Positions 32,375-41,539 of a stretch of DNA of 64,000 bases are shown here, piece by piece. Location: assembly GCA_910586215.1 (NCBI GenBank), contig CAJUGH010000022.1, positions 1 through 64,000 on the forward strand. The letters run 5' to 3'. This stretch comes from an uncultured Acetatifactor sp. GTDB lineage: Bacteria > Bacillota > Clostridia > Lachnospirales > Lachnospiraceae. Made by a program: the position numbers and the translations under genes. Each line of letters opens with the position of its first letter. The stretch's first letter is position 1. The notes under the pieces were generated by a model. That model was not told the origin of the DNA. It worked only from the letters and a program-made list of their open reading frames with translations, and did no database searches.

Positions 32375-34423
32375 TTATCTTCTGGCAGGGGATTTTCCTA
32401 GTAGCTTCCGAATGAGCTTTCCTATCAGCAGGAGGAGCAGGACCACCAGTATGACGGCCAGGAGCAGAACCAGTACAATGATGACGGCATACTTGTTGGG
32501 GGCTTTCAGCAGGTCACCCAGGGAGCGGCTGTCCTCCACTATCTTGCGTTCCAGGCTGCCCGCATAGAGGGAAGGCACATTAGGGATCCCGTCTGTATCT
32601 GTGTCCTGGAAAGAGGCCATGTAACCGGCTATGGCAGCCCAGGCTTTCAGTTCCTGGCCGTCTGTGGTGAGGATGGCATCTTCCATGTCCGTGATGGGAG
32701 TGCCGTCTGCAAACTTAGGCTGGATGGACAGGATTCCGTAGGACACATCTGTCACGGCTCCCAGCATCTGGCCGCTGTAAAGGTCACACACCACCCGGTA
32801 CAGGACATCGTCCTCTATCTGGACCGGATGGCCTTCCCAGTCTGACAGATGGCAGTCAGTGACCTTGTTCAGGATCAGCCGGTGGGGATTGAAGGTAAAG
32901 TCCAGCCCGCTGACATAGAGCCTGGCGGAGGGCATCAGATCCGACACGGAGGCGTCAATCTCTGCCCCTGTCTTCAGTTCTGCCCCGGTGAGGTAGATGC
33001 TGATCAGGGGATAGCCTGGAATGCCATCCCTGCCGATTCCCAGGGAATAGGCGTTGAACACATCTGCCACAGTCACATCCCCCACGGCGAAGGAATCCCG
33101 GACACATCCCGAAGGGACAATGGCGGCAGCCACAGGGACACCGTCATAGTCCTTTGCATGTTCCACGGCATACCGGAAGGAATCTGCCAGCAGGTTGCCC
33201 AGGTTGTGTTCCGTGTGGATATCATAGAGATCCTGGGAGGTGGCGAAGACAATGTCATTCTGTGCCAGCACCTGGTCTGCGTGATATCCGAAGCGGGAGA
33301 GGTAGGATGCATCCACCAGGCCTGCAAAACTGTCAATCTTCTCCTGGGTGGGCTGGTCTTCTTCCACGGAAGGGGTAATGGGCAGGAGGTCATAGGAAAC
33401 CATTTCCCAGCGCCCGTTTTCCTTCCTGCGCAGGGACAGGGAACCTAGGTTCTTGCCATATTCACCACAGGAGACAATGTAAGTATCGCCCTGCTGCAGG
33501 GGCTGTTCCAGCACGGAATGGGTGTGGCCGCTGATGATCAGGTCAATCTCCGGCACCTTCCGGGCCAGGGTCTCATCTTCGGACTTGGACTTGTCGGGAC
33601 TGGTGCCGCTGTGGGATACACAGACGATAAGGTCGGCGTCCTCCGTTTCCTGGATTTTCTTCACCACTTCTGCCGCAGCCTCGGCGGCATCCCGGAATTC
33701 CAGCACACAGGTAGGGGCGCAGGCCAGGGAATCTACCCCGAAGACACCCAGTACGGCAATGTCCAGGTCCCCCTTCTGCACCATGGTGTAATCTGCCATG
33801 CCGTAGGCATCAAAGGCATCCCGCAGAAGCTGTTGTTCTGCTGTAAACCCCTTGGCCTCCATGGAAGCCCAGTCAATATTGCACAGGACCAGGCGTGGGA
33901 CGGGATCCCCGCTTTTCCTGGCGGCATCCAGGGCACCAGCCAGCCCCTGGGAGCGGTAGTCGAACTCGTGGTTGCCCAGGGTGGTGACTTCACAGCCCAG
34001 CGCCCCCAGCATCCTGAGTTCCGGCGCCTCGCTGTCGAAAATGGTCTGCACCAGGGTACCCATGGAGAAATCTCCGGCATCCAGGAGCAGGGTGTCCGGG
34101 TGGAAAGCCATGGCCTGGTCCACCAGGGTCTTGATCCTGGCAAAGCCTCCTACAGTGGCCCCTTCCCCGTCCTGGACAGTGAGGAAGCTGTCCAGGTGGG
34201 AGTGGGTGTCGTGGAGAAAAAGGATATGGGCTTCCTGCGGCTGTTCTGCTGCCTGGGCCGGTCCAGAGTCTGCTTCGGCAACATCTGCAGGTCCGGGAGA
34301 GACTGTTGGCATCTCTGCCGCAGATGCGGTAAGGATGGACGGGGCAGAAAGCAGGAGAGCGGTCATGAGCAGCAGAAGCAATACAGGGGCACTGAATTTG
34401 TGGATACCTTGGTTACGTTTCAT
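32375..34423 (-). CDS. cell-surface 5'-nucleotidase / metallophosphatase (UshA family)
   Basis: A 682-aa exported enzyme. A signal peptide (VLLLLLMTALLLSAPSILTAS) is followed by the metallophosphatase domain with HDTHSHLD, LLDAGDFSMG, LGNHEFDYR, VSHSG and SGHTHS metal ligands (about 70-330). The 5'-nucleotidase C-terminal substrate domain covers about 380-590. A C-terminal membrane helix (YAVIIVLVLLLAVILVVLLLLL) and basic tail anchor it. It should release nucleosides from extracellular nucleotides. TGAAAGGAG precedes the ATG. Confidence 0.92.
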   Translation of the reverse strand: MKRNQGIHKFSAPVLLLLLMTALLLSAPSILTASAAEMPTVSPGPADVAEADSGPAQAAEQPQEAHILFLHDTHSHLDSFLTVQDGEGATVGGFARIKTLVDQAMAFHPDTLLLDAGDFSMGTLVQTIFDSEAPELRMLGALGCEVTTLGNHEFDYRSQGLAGALDAARKSGDPVPRLVLCNIDWASMEAKGFTAEQQLLRDAFDAYGMADYTMVQKGDLDIAVLGVFGVDSLACAPTCVLEFRDAAEAAAEVVKKIQETEDADLIVCVSHSGTSPDKSKSEDETLARKVPEIDLIISGHTHSVLEQPLQQGDTYIVSCGEYGKNLGSLSLRRKENGRWEMVSYDLLPITPSVEEDQPTQEKIDSFAGLVDASYLSRFGYHADQVLAQNDIVFATSQDLYDIHTEHNLGNLLADSFRYAVEHAKDYDGVPVAAAIVPSGCVRDSFAVGDVTVADVFNAYSLGIGRDGIPGYPLISIYLTGAELKTGAEIDASVSDLMPSARLYVSGLDFTFNPHRLILNKVTDCHLSDWEGHPVQIEDDVLYRVVCDLYSGQMLGAVTDVSYGILSIQPKFADGTPITDMEDAILTTDGQELKAWAAIAGYMASFQDTDTDGIPNVPSLYAGSLERKIVEDSRSLGDLLKAPNKYAVIIVLVLLLAVILVVLLLLLIGKLIRKLLGKSPARR

Positions 34424-34471
34424 TTTGTTCTCCTTTCAAAGGTACAGGCACCTTTCCATATGCCATATGGT

Positions 34472-35722
34472 TTAGGTACATATCATGTCCTTAAGGTACA
34501 GGATGCCAAATAGTATATGTAGGGAGAACAGCATCCAGCCGAGACCAACCAGAAGCCGTTTTCCCTTTGTGCCGGTCTGCGTTTCTTCTAAGTCCAAAAG
34601 CCGCAGTATGGCTGTCATCCACACCAGCAGCATGCCGCACATCATGGGCCATATGAAATCTGCGTGGCTAAGTTTGCTGCCACCCTCTCCAAGAAGAGCT
34701 GCTTCCAGGATGCCAATGACATAGCCAGTCAATGCAAGCCGCCCCATATCCTGCCGGAGAAAATAACGGATGTCTATCAGCATTACATAGAGAGGGAAAG
34801 CCATACCCAAAGCAATGGAAAGAATGATATTCTCGGAAAATATACTCCAGACTTCCATCCACCTTGTGATCATGAAGGACCCATCTGCCCCATAACTTCC
34901 TCCCCAGAAAAAATAGGCAAGGAATTGTAAGAGAACATACAGTAAGGATGGGGCAGCACATAAGAGCATCCACAGGCAATGCATAAAGTAAGGCCGGGCA
35001 CTTCCGTCTTTCCGAAGGATTCGGCATATCCATTCAGCCAACATGACAATTCCTACAGCAGGTACAAACATTTCCATAAAGACAGGTTTGGCCATGGATG
35101 ACAGCATCAGCAGGATGGCCAGGTAAATGTAATACCTTTTTAGCCCCCGCTCAACCTGGAAAAAGATTCCCCGGTAGTTGTCATCTTTCTGCTTTCCCCA
35201 GATATCGCACACGAGACAGAAACATAAAAGAGCAAAGGGACGGACACAGGTATGGGTTGGATTATGGAGGGGATTCATGGAGAAGGTTCCTAAGAAGCGG
35301 TCTCCGGTGTCCATCCAGTGAAAATACAGGGACTGGGAGATGGACAGACCCAGGGCAATTGCGCAGGCCTTTGCAGTACTTAGGACAGTGCCTCTGGCAG
35401 CAAGGAACCGCCGCAACATCCAGTACATTACAAGATAGGTGAATAGCTGGAAGAAACAACTGACATAAGCAACCGAATCTTCCAGGGGAATATGTAACAG
35501 ATGGTTTAACCCAAGTACACATAAATGCCACATACAATAAGGAACCATTTTCCAGCCATCGAACCATGTACTGCTTGTAAACATGGGCAGATACACGTAA
35601 GTATGGCCATTGTAATCGGCCAGGGTCTTGGACAGCGACTGTATAACTGCCAGATAGAAAAAATAGGACATTACGATTCCTGCAAAGATGATGAGCAGGT
35701 CATTTCGTTTATTCTGTTTCAC
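34472..35722 (-). CDS. polytopic membrane protein of unknown function
   Basis: A 416-aa protein with about ten membrane helices (LLIIFAGIVMSYFFYLAVI at the N-terminus). The first loop, LADYNGHTYVYLPMF, recalls the periplasmic loop of GT-C fold glycosyltransferase-like proteins, but I cannot assign the family firmly. The start is GTG after GGAAGGGAG. It lies 48 bp upstream of the nucleotidase gene on the same strand, so the two may be cotranscribed. Confidence 0.7.
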   Translation of the reverse strand: MKQNKRNDLLIIFAGIVMSYFFYLAVIQSLSKTLADYNGHTYVYLPMFTSSTWFDGWKMVPYCMWHLCVLGLNHLLHIPLEDSVAYVSCFFQLFTYLVMYWMLRRFLAARGTVLSTAKACAIALGLSISQSLYFHWMDTGDRFLGTFSMNPLHNPTHTCVRPFALLCFCLVCDIWGKQKDDNYRGIFFQVERGLKRYYIYLAILLMLSSMAKPVFMEMFVPAVGIVMLAEWICRILRKDGSARPYFMHCLWMLLCAAPSLLYVLLQFLAYFFWGGSYGADGSFMITRWMEVWSIFSENIILSIALGMAFPLYVMLIDIRYFLRQDMGRLALTGYVIGILEAALLGEGGSKLSHADFIWPMMCGMLLVWMTAILRLLDLEETQTGTKGKRLLVGLGWMLFSLHILFGILYLKDMICT

Positions 35723-36000
35723 AATAATCTCTCCCTTCCGTCGTGTATATCCTGTATTTTATAATAATTGTGTTCCAGACTGATCCATTCCCAAAACCAT
35801 ACTGTAGCTTTTCACCCATACGCTTTCCACTGGCTAAACTTTTGTGTCGAAAAACTTGCACATTTGTCCAAATTCCCGTATGATAGGTTAGTAGTTTGAA
35901 AGTAAGCCTTCAAACTAGGGATCGGTATGCCTGCTAAAGCTGGCACGGGGCATAGGTATGAAAACCTGCCACCCATACATATCATATAGAAGGAGTTCTT
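35723..36000. repeat. divergent gap with interspersed repeats
   Basis: Bases 35817-35840 match 15339-15362 with two mismatches, and 35924-35960 is a third, diverged copy of the GGTATGCCTGC element seen at 15385 and 15446. AGTTTGAA/TTCAAACT near 35893-35916 forms another stem. No further gene is visible. Confidence 0.6.
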
Positions 36001-36582
36001 ATGAAAAAAATAGTAACCTGGACAATTGCCATTGGCTTGTCACTCGCTTTTGTGCTGATTCCCCTTCCGGCATCAGATCTGTTCATCCGCATCTATTTTG
36101 ACGAGGTTGCAGGAAAATCTTGTGTCCTTTATTATGCCACAGAGGAACAAGATTTTCTGTCAGAGGAAAGATGTCTGATTTCTGATATAGATTACGGGCA
36201 GAACTGTGTGGAATTCCGGCTGGATGGCTCCCTGGATGGTCATATCACAGATGTCCGGCTGGACTGGCCGGCACAGGAACAGCTACTCTGTGTCAAGACG
36301 ATTACTGTGAGCAGCGGCGGGGTCATCCAGAAGGAATACAATCCATGCACCTTTTTCGCGGAAGAAAATATTCAGCTCTCCAACGAGACATCTGTCACAC
36401 TGGTACATCCCCGTGGAAGAGCATATCTTTCTACTGGTGCCGATGACCCGTATCAGATACTATCAAGGGCACTCACGGCGCAGATCCAGGGGCACTATAG
36501 CCATTTCAGAGGATCAAGGCTGCTAATTTGTCTGTTTGTAGCAGGCAGCTATTTCTTTGCAAAGAAGAAAATTTTTACCTAA
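36001..36582 (+). CDS. small membrane-anchored protein of unknown function
   Basis: A 193-aa protein with an N-terminal helix (TWTIAIGLSLAFVLIPL) and a C-terminal helix (LLICLFVAGSYFFA) followed by KKK. Between them is an extracellular beta-rich domain of about 140 residues. No family recognised. AGAAGGAG lies before the ATG. The two anchors and the position next to a membrane GT-like gene and an LtaS-like gene suggest an envelope role. Confidence 0.65.
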   Translation: MKKIVTWTIAIGLSLAFVLIPLPASDLFIRIYFDEVAGKSCVLYYATEEQDFLSEERCLISDIDYGQNCVEFRLDGSLDGHITDVRLDWPAQEQLLCVKTITVSSGGVIQKEYNPCTFFAEENIQLSNETSVTLVHPRGRAYLSTGADDPYQILSRALTAQIQGHYSHFRGSRLLICLFVAGSYFFAKKKIFT

Positions 36583-36895
36583 ACATAACGGAAAAAATAG
36601 GAGGCTGCCAGACTTGAACAGTTTAGAAACAGCGTTATTATACATGAAGTATTTTGGGTTTGCAATACTTACAGGATGATTGCGCCAGGAAAGTGTTTTT
36701 ATCCTGTTGGTTTGCCACTCTGACGCACCTCTAAACAAATTTTAAGAAAAGAAATCTCCTCATTTGTCGAAATTTGTGATACAATGCGGATAAGAATCTC
36801 CAAGAAATAACCTGATAGATGCATATCAAAATGTGCCAGGTTATTTTTTCGGATTCCCTTACTATAGTCTTGACGGGAAATGAGGACATTGGGAT
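36583..36895. other. leader region of the LtaS-like gene
   Basis: No gene is visible in this 313-bp gap. It holds a -10-like TACAAT (36780-36785) without a good -35, then a full intrinsic terminator (36806-36849) only 47 bp before the next start codon. Confidence 0.5.
36806..36849 (+). terminator. intrinsic terminator 47 bp upstream of the LtaS-like gene
   Basis: AATAACCTG (36806-36814) and CAGGTTATT (36837-36845) form a 9-bp stem followed directly by TTTTTT. It either ends the upstream gene 220 bp away or acts as an attenuator for the LtaS-like gene. Confidence 0.75.
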
Positions 36896-39055
36896 ATGTT
36901 GGTGTTATGGAGTAGTCTGGTAGGATTGATATTGTATCTGGAACTTGTGTATCATTTTAGCGGGTTTGGCTGGAGCGGATTCCAGTTCTTCTACGTGCTG
37001 GCCCTGGCTGTGGCCTGGGCGGGGGCTGAGACGCTGCTGATCGGCGTGCTCCGGGGCAGGGTGAAAAAGATCTGCTTCCAGTTCACCCTGTGGGTACCGG
37101 TAGTCTGGACAGGCGCACAGCTTGTATATCTTCGGATCTTTAGACAGCCTATGCTCTGGGAGGCCATCTTCAGGGGCGGCGGGGATGCACTGACTAATTA
37201 CTGGCGGGAGGCCCTGGACGGTATAGTGGGGTCCCTGCCATTCCTGGCACTTCTGATCCTGCCTGTACCTGTATACCTGCTGGTGATGCACAAGTTGAAG
37301 TGGAAGCTTCCCAATTTTGCCATGCTGCAGGTCATGCGGACAGCGGTGGTCATCACGGCGGGGATAGCAGGTGCAGTGGTGGTCCTGGAGGTGGGCCGGA
37401 GCCTGCAGGCAGAATACTATGAGGATTATACGGAATTCTATGACCCTATGTCAGTGGCCGGGACCATGGGCGTGCTTCCTACTTTCCAGAGGGATACATT
37501 GGGGCACCTGCAGGATATGGTAGGCGGTCTGTTTGCCGGGGGACGATCAGAGAGCCATAGTGGCAGCGGTACGGGTACTTCGGCGGCCAGCAAGAGGGAA
37601 GGCGGTACAGCCGGGGAAAATGCGGTACTGACGGGAGAGGGAACGGTCTCAGGCGGGGATGGACTGTCCGGGGAGGGAAGCCTTCCCGGAGAAACCGGCA
37701 CCCAGCCAGGGGAAGATTCCGACACCGGCCAGGAGGCGCAGCCCCACCCCCAGCAGTTCGAACTGGATTATGAGTTGCTGCATAGTCTTGCGGACAATAA
37801 GGAACAGGCGTGGCTTGCAGATTACATCCAGGGACTGGCACCGGTGGAGTCCAATGCATATACGGGGATATTTTCCGGATATAACCTGATCTATCTTACG
37901 GCGGAAGGCTTTTCTTCCTATGCCATCCGGGAGGATCTGACCCCGACTTTGTACCGGCTGGCCAACACGGGTTTTGTGTTCGACAATTATTATGTGCCCC
38001 TGTGGCAGACCAGTACCAGTGACGGTGAGTACATTAACTGTACGGGACTGATCCCTGACGGCCAGTTCAGCATGCGCAAGAGCGGTGATAACAATATGGC
38101 ATATACGCTGCCCCGTTTTTTTGCACAGGAAGGCGTGGAGTCCCTTGCATACCATGACAACACCCTGTCCTATTATGACAGACATGTGACCCATCCCAAT
38201 CTGGGATATCTGTTCAAGGGCAGCAGCCTGGGCAAATTGTCCGGGGAGGAGTGGGAGGCGAAGATTTTCCCCATGGAACATCCGGATGCATGGCCGGCCT
38301 CTGACCTGGAGATGATGCAGGGAACCATTCCGGAATATATTGGCAGGGAGAGATTCCATGTGTACTATATGACTGTATCCGGGCATATGAATTATAATTT
38401 CAAGGGCAATGCCATGTCCGGGAAGAACAGGGAGGCAGTGTCCGGGCTGGATATGTCGGAGAATGCCAGGGCTTATATTGCCTGCAACATGGAACTGGAC
38501 AAAGCCCTGGAATATCTGCTGGAGGAACTGGAGAAGGCAGGACAGCTGGAGAAGACCGTGATCTGCCTGAGTGCGGACCATTATCCTTATGGCATGACCC
38601 AGGACCAGTACGAGGAACTGGCAGGAAAGTCCTTGTCGGAAGGGAAGGATTTGTACCGCAATACCTTGATCTTGTGGAATGCGGGGATGGAGGCAGAGCC
38701 GGTTCATGTGGAAAAGGTGTGCGGTTCCATGGATATCATTCCTACCCTGCTGAATCTCTTCGGCTTCGACTATGATTCCAGGATGTACGCAGGCCGGGAC
38801 ATTTTCTCCCAGGAGGAAGGCCTGGTGATCTTCAATGACAGAAGCTTTGTGACAGATGCCTGTATCAATCCCAAGGGCAAGCCTGCCATCTGGCTGAAGG
38901 ATGAAGACGGGGTGGATCTGGTTCCCGATGAGGAGAAGGAGGACTACCTGGCGGCCTGGAAGCAGGAGGTGAAGAACCGTTACCAGTTCAGCGCCTATAT
39001 TTTACGGGAAGATTATTACAGTGACGTACAGCAGGCAGTCATCCAGGAGCCATGA
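36896..39055 (+). CDS. LTA synthase family protein (sulfatase-fold membrane phosphotransferase)
   Basis: A 719-aa membrane enzyme. Five hydrophobic segments occupy about the first 175 residues, then a Gly/Ser/Thr/Glu-rich linker (about 215-285). The extracellular sulfatase-like domain has TSTSDGEY with the probable nucleophile Thr, YYMTVSGHMNYN, and LSADHYPYG with metal ligands. In LtaS this family transfers glycerol phosphate from phosphatidylglycerol to a growing polymer. The downstream DUF4358, MBOAT and DHHW genes suggest acetylation of the same or a related polymer. GAGG lies 10 bp before the ATG. Confidence 0.88.
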   Translation: MLVLWSSLVGLILYLELVYHFSGFGWSGFQFFYVLALAVAWAGAETLLIGVLRGRVKKICFQFTLWVPVVWTGAQLVYLRIFRQPMLWEAIFRGGGDALTNYWREALDGIVGSLPFLALLILPVPVYLLVMHKLKWKLPNFAMLQVMRTAVVITAGIAGAVVVLEVGRSLQAEYYEDYTEFYDPMSVAGTMGVLPTFQRDTLGHLQDMVGGLFAGGRSESHSGSGTGTSAASKREGGTAGENAVLTGEGTVSGGDGLSGEGSLPGETGTQPGEDSDTGQEAQPHPQQFELDYELLHSLADNKEQAWLADYIQGLAPVESNAYTGIFSGYNLIYLTAEGFSSYAIREDLTPTLYRLANTGFVFDNYYVPLWQTSTSDGEYINCTGLIPDGQFSMRKSGDNNMAYTLPRFFAQEGVESLAYHDNTLSYYDRHVTHPNLGYLFKGSSLGKLSGEEWEAKIFPMEHPDAWPASDLEMMQGTIPEYIGRERFHVYYMTVSGHMNYNFKGNAMSGKNREAVSGLDMSENARAYIACNMELDKALEYLLEELEKAGQLEKTVICLSADHYPYGMTQDQYEELAGKSLSEGKDLYRNTLILWNAGMEAEPVHVEKVCGSMDIIPTLLNLFGFDYDSRMYAGRDIFSQEEGLVIFNDRSFVTDACINPKGKPAIWLKDEDGVDLVPDEEKEDYLAAWKQEVKNRYQFSAYILREDYYSDVQQAVIQEP

Positions 39056-39288
39056 GTATTTTTACTTTTCACGGCATGGCCGAGAACAGGTTACTGCTCG
39101 CGGAGGGGTGGCTGAACTGGTACCTATATATAGTATGGACAATTGCAGATGTATTGTGTAAAATATGGAAATGCGGATATACTATATCCGAAAAAGGGAA
39201 GCGGATTTTGAGAATTCCCCAAATTTAATGGAATGCGCACAGGAGAGTATGCGGGTACTCTTTCCTAAGCGCAAAGGGAGGTATCATG

Positions 39289-39987
39289 ATGAAAAAGATG
39301 TTGGCTTATCTGTGTGTAGGAGTGATGGTACTGGGGCTTGCGGCCTGCAGCAAGACAGATGGTGACGGGGAAAGCCAGGGGACTGTCCAGGACAGTACAG
39401 GGCAAAGCGGCAGTACGGATGCGAATGGATCCCAGGAGGATACAGAGGGAACAGGGGAGGATGCAGAGGGCACTGGTGACAGCACCCCGGAAGAGGGCAC
39501 TACCAGCAATACCGTGAACGGCCACAATTATGAGGAAGGCTGGACAGAGGAGATGGAGACAGTCAAGACAGCGGTTGTGGATGCCCTGGGTGATAGTTAC
39601 TGGCCGGATACGGCCATGCTGCCTGATGTGCTGGAGATGTGGGTGGGTGTCACACCTGACCTGTATGAGGACTATCTGGCAGAATCCCCTATGATCAGTA
39701 CCAATGTGGACACCTTGATCGTGATCAAGGCCAAGGAGGATACGGTAGAGAAGGTGATGGAGCTGTTGCTGGCCTACCGGGAGTCCAAGGTGAACGATAC
39801 CATGCAGTATCCCATGAACATAGGCAAGATCCAGGCTTCCCGGGTGGAGCGGATCGGCAACTATGTGTGTTTTGTACAACTGGGCGGAGATACAAGTGGA
39901 GACATTTCAGAAGAAGACTCCATTACCAAATGCCAGGAGGCAAATGAACTTGTGATTGAGGTAATCAGCAAGAAGCTGGAACACTGA
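39289..39987 (+). CDS. DUF4358 lipoprotein
   Basis: A 232-aa lipoprotein. The signal peptide ends in the lipobox LAAC (Cys about 20). An acidic Asp/Gly/Ser/Thr linker of about 55 residues leads to the DUF4358 domain (VDTLIVIKAKEDTVEKVMELLLAYRES). GGGAGG sits 7 bp from this ATG and 4 bp from another at 39286. DUF4358 proteins commonly precede MBOAT and DHHW genes in Lachnospiraceae, as here; their exact role in the exported acetylation system is unknown. Confidence 0.88.
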   Translation: MKKMLAYLCVGVMVLGLAACSKTDGDGESQGTVQDSTGQSGSTDANGSQEDTEGTGEDAEGTGDSTPEEGTTSNTVNGHNYEEGWTEEMETVKTAVVDALGDSYWPDTAMLPDVLEMWVGVTPDLYEDYLAESPMISTNVDTLIVIKAKEDTVEKVMELLLAYRESKVNDTMQYPMNIGKIQASRVERIGNYVCFVQLGGDTSGDISEEDSITKCQEANELVIEVISKKLEH

Positions 39988-40004
39988 CCACTGGATGTGA
40001 AAAA

Positions 40005-40030
40005 CGGGAATGCCTTGATAGGCATTCCCG
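40005..40030 (+). terminator. intergenic stem-loop in the surface-polymer operon
   Basis: CGGGAATGCC (40005-40014) and GGCATTCCCG (40021-40030) make a perfect 10-bp stem with a 6-nt loop. No U tract follows, so partial termination or mRNA stabilisation between the lipoprotein and MBOAT genes is likely. Confidence 0.5.
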
Positions 40031-40080
40031 GATCATAGAAGGCAGCCCGGAAGGGGTAGCTGTCAAAGGAGAGCATTGGC

Positions 40081-41490
40081 ATGGTTTTCAGCAGTGTATT
40101 GTTCCTCTTTCGGTTTCTTCCCATTTTTATGATCTGCTATTATCTGGCTCCCGGAAGGGTGAAGAATTTCATCCTCTTTTTGGGGAGCCTTGTTTTTTAC
40201 GCCTGGGGGGAACCGGTCTATGTGCTGCTGATGCTGTTTTCCACCCTGGTAGACTACTGCAACGGACGGCTGATTGAAGCAAACAGGGGAAAAGCCAGGG
40301 CGAAAGTTTTCCTGATAAGTTCCATTGTGATCAACCTTCTGGTGCTGTGCTTTTTCAAGTATGCAGATCTGCTTGTACAGGCCGTGAATACGCTGACCGG
40401 GACAGGGATCCCCCTGCTGCACCTGCCTCTGCCCATCGGTATCTCCTTCTATACATTTCAGACCATGTCTTATACCATCGATGTATATAGGGGGGAGGCC
40501 AAGGTACAGAAGAGCATTCTGGACTTCGGGGTCTTCGTGACCATGTTCCCCCAGCTGATTGCCGGTCCCATTGTAAAATACCGGGACGTGGAGGACCGGC
40601 TTCATGGGCGCAGGCCGGATATCCTGCAGATCAGCCGTGGGTGCAGGCGTTTTTGTGTGGGTCTTGCCAAGAAGGTGCTGCTGGCCAATAACATCGGACA
40701 GCTCTGGGCAGAGATCTCTGCCATGAATTTCCTGGAAATGAGTATGTTGACGGCATGGCTGGGGGTAACGGCTTTTGCTTTCCAGATCTATTTTGATTTC
40801 TCCGGTTATTCCGACATGGCCATCGGCCTGGGAGAGATGCTTGGATTCCATTTCCCAGAGAATTTCAACCATCCTTATATCTCTGCCTCCGTGACGGAGT
40901 TCTGGCGCAGGTGGCATATTTCCCTGGGAAGCTGGTTCAGGGAGTATGTGTATATTCCCCTGGGGGGCAACCGGAAAGGACGCCCCAGGCAGATCCTGAA
41001 TATTCTCATTGTGTGGATGCTCACCGGTATCTGGCATGGGGCAGGGTGGAATTTCCTTCTGTGGGGACTGTGGTTTGCCGTCCTGCTGGTATTGGAGAAA
41101 CTGTTTCTGGGAAAACTGTTGTCCTGGTTGCCCAGGGGAATCGGCATCCTGTACACCCTCTTTGCCGTATGGCTGGGCTGGGTCCTGTTCTCCCTGGACA
41201 GCCCGGAGAATATCCTGCGTTTTGCCGGGGCCATGGCAGGATGCGGGGGAGTCTGGGACCAGAAAGCACTTTTCCTGGGCAGTGAGCATATGGTGCTGCT
41301 GTGTGTAGCGGCCCTGGCTGCCACACCGCTGCCAGAGGGCCTGGCTAAGAGGCTGGAGAAATCCACTACCGGTATGGGGATGGCCCTGTACCGGCTGGGG
41401 GAGAAGGTGATCCCCACGGCGCTCTTGCTGTTGTCCATAGCGGGTATTGTGGAGGCATCTTATAATCCGTTCCTCTATTTCCGCTTTTGA
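40081..41490 (+). CDS. MBOAT-family membrane O-acyltransferase (AlgI/DltB-like)
   Basis: A 469-aa polytopic enzyme. Seen are FPQLIAGPIVKYRDVEDR, YFDFSGYSDMAIGLGEMLGFHFPENFNHPY, and the catalytic-His region TGIWHGAGWNFLLWGLWFAVLL. It passes acyl groups across the membrane to an extracellular acceptor, working with the DHHW protein encoded next. AAAGGAG lies before the ATG. The target is probably a wall polymer rather than alginate. Confidence 0.93.
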   Translation: MVFSSVLFLFRFLPIFMICYYLAPGRVKNFILFLGSLVFYAWGEPVYVLLMLFSTLVDYCNGRLIEANRGKARAKVFLISSIVINLLVLCFFKYADLLVQAVNTLTGTGIPLLHLPLPIGISFYTFQTMSYTIDVYRGEAKVQKSILDFGVFVTMFPQLIAGPIVKYRDVEDRLHGRRPDILQISRGCRRFCVGLAKKVLLANNIGQLWAEISAMNFLEMSMLTAWLGVTAFAFQIYFDFSGYSDMAIGLGEMLGFHFPENFNHPYISASVTEFWRRWHISLGSWFREYVYIPLGGNRKGRPRQILNILIVWMLTGIWHGAGWNFLLWGLWFAVLLVLEKLFLGKLLSWLPRGIGILYTLFAVWLGWVLFSLDSPENILRFAGAMAGCGGVWDQKALFLGSEHMVLLCVAALAATPLPEGLAKRLEKSTTGMGMALYRLGEKVIPTALLLLSIAGIVEASYNPFLYFRF

Positions 41491-41539
41491 GGCAGGAATC
41501 AGAAAAGCGAATTCTTAACAGTTCCTTAGGAGGATAGTC

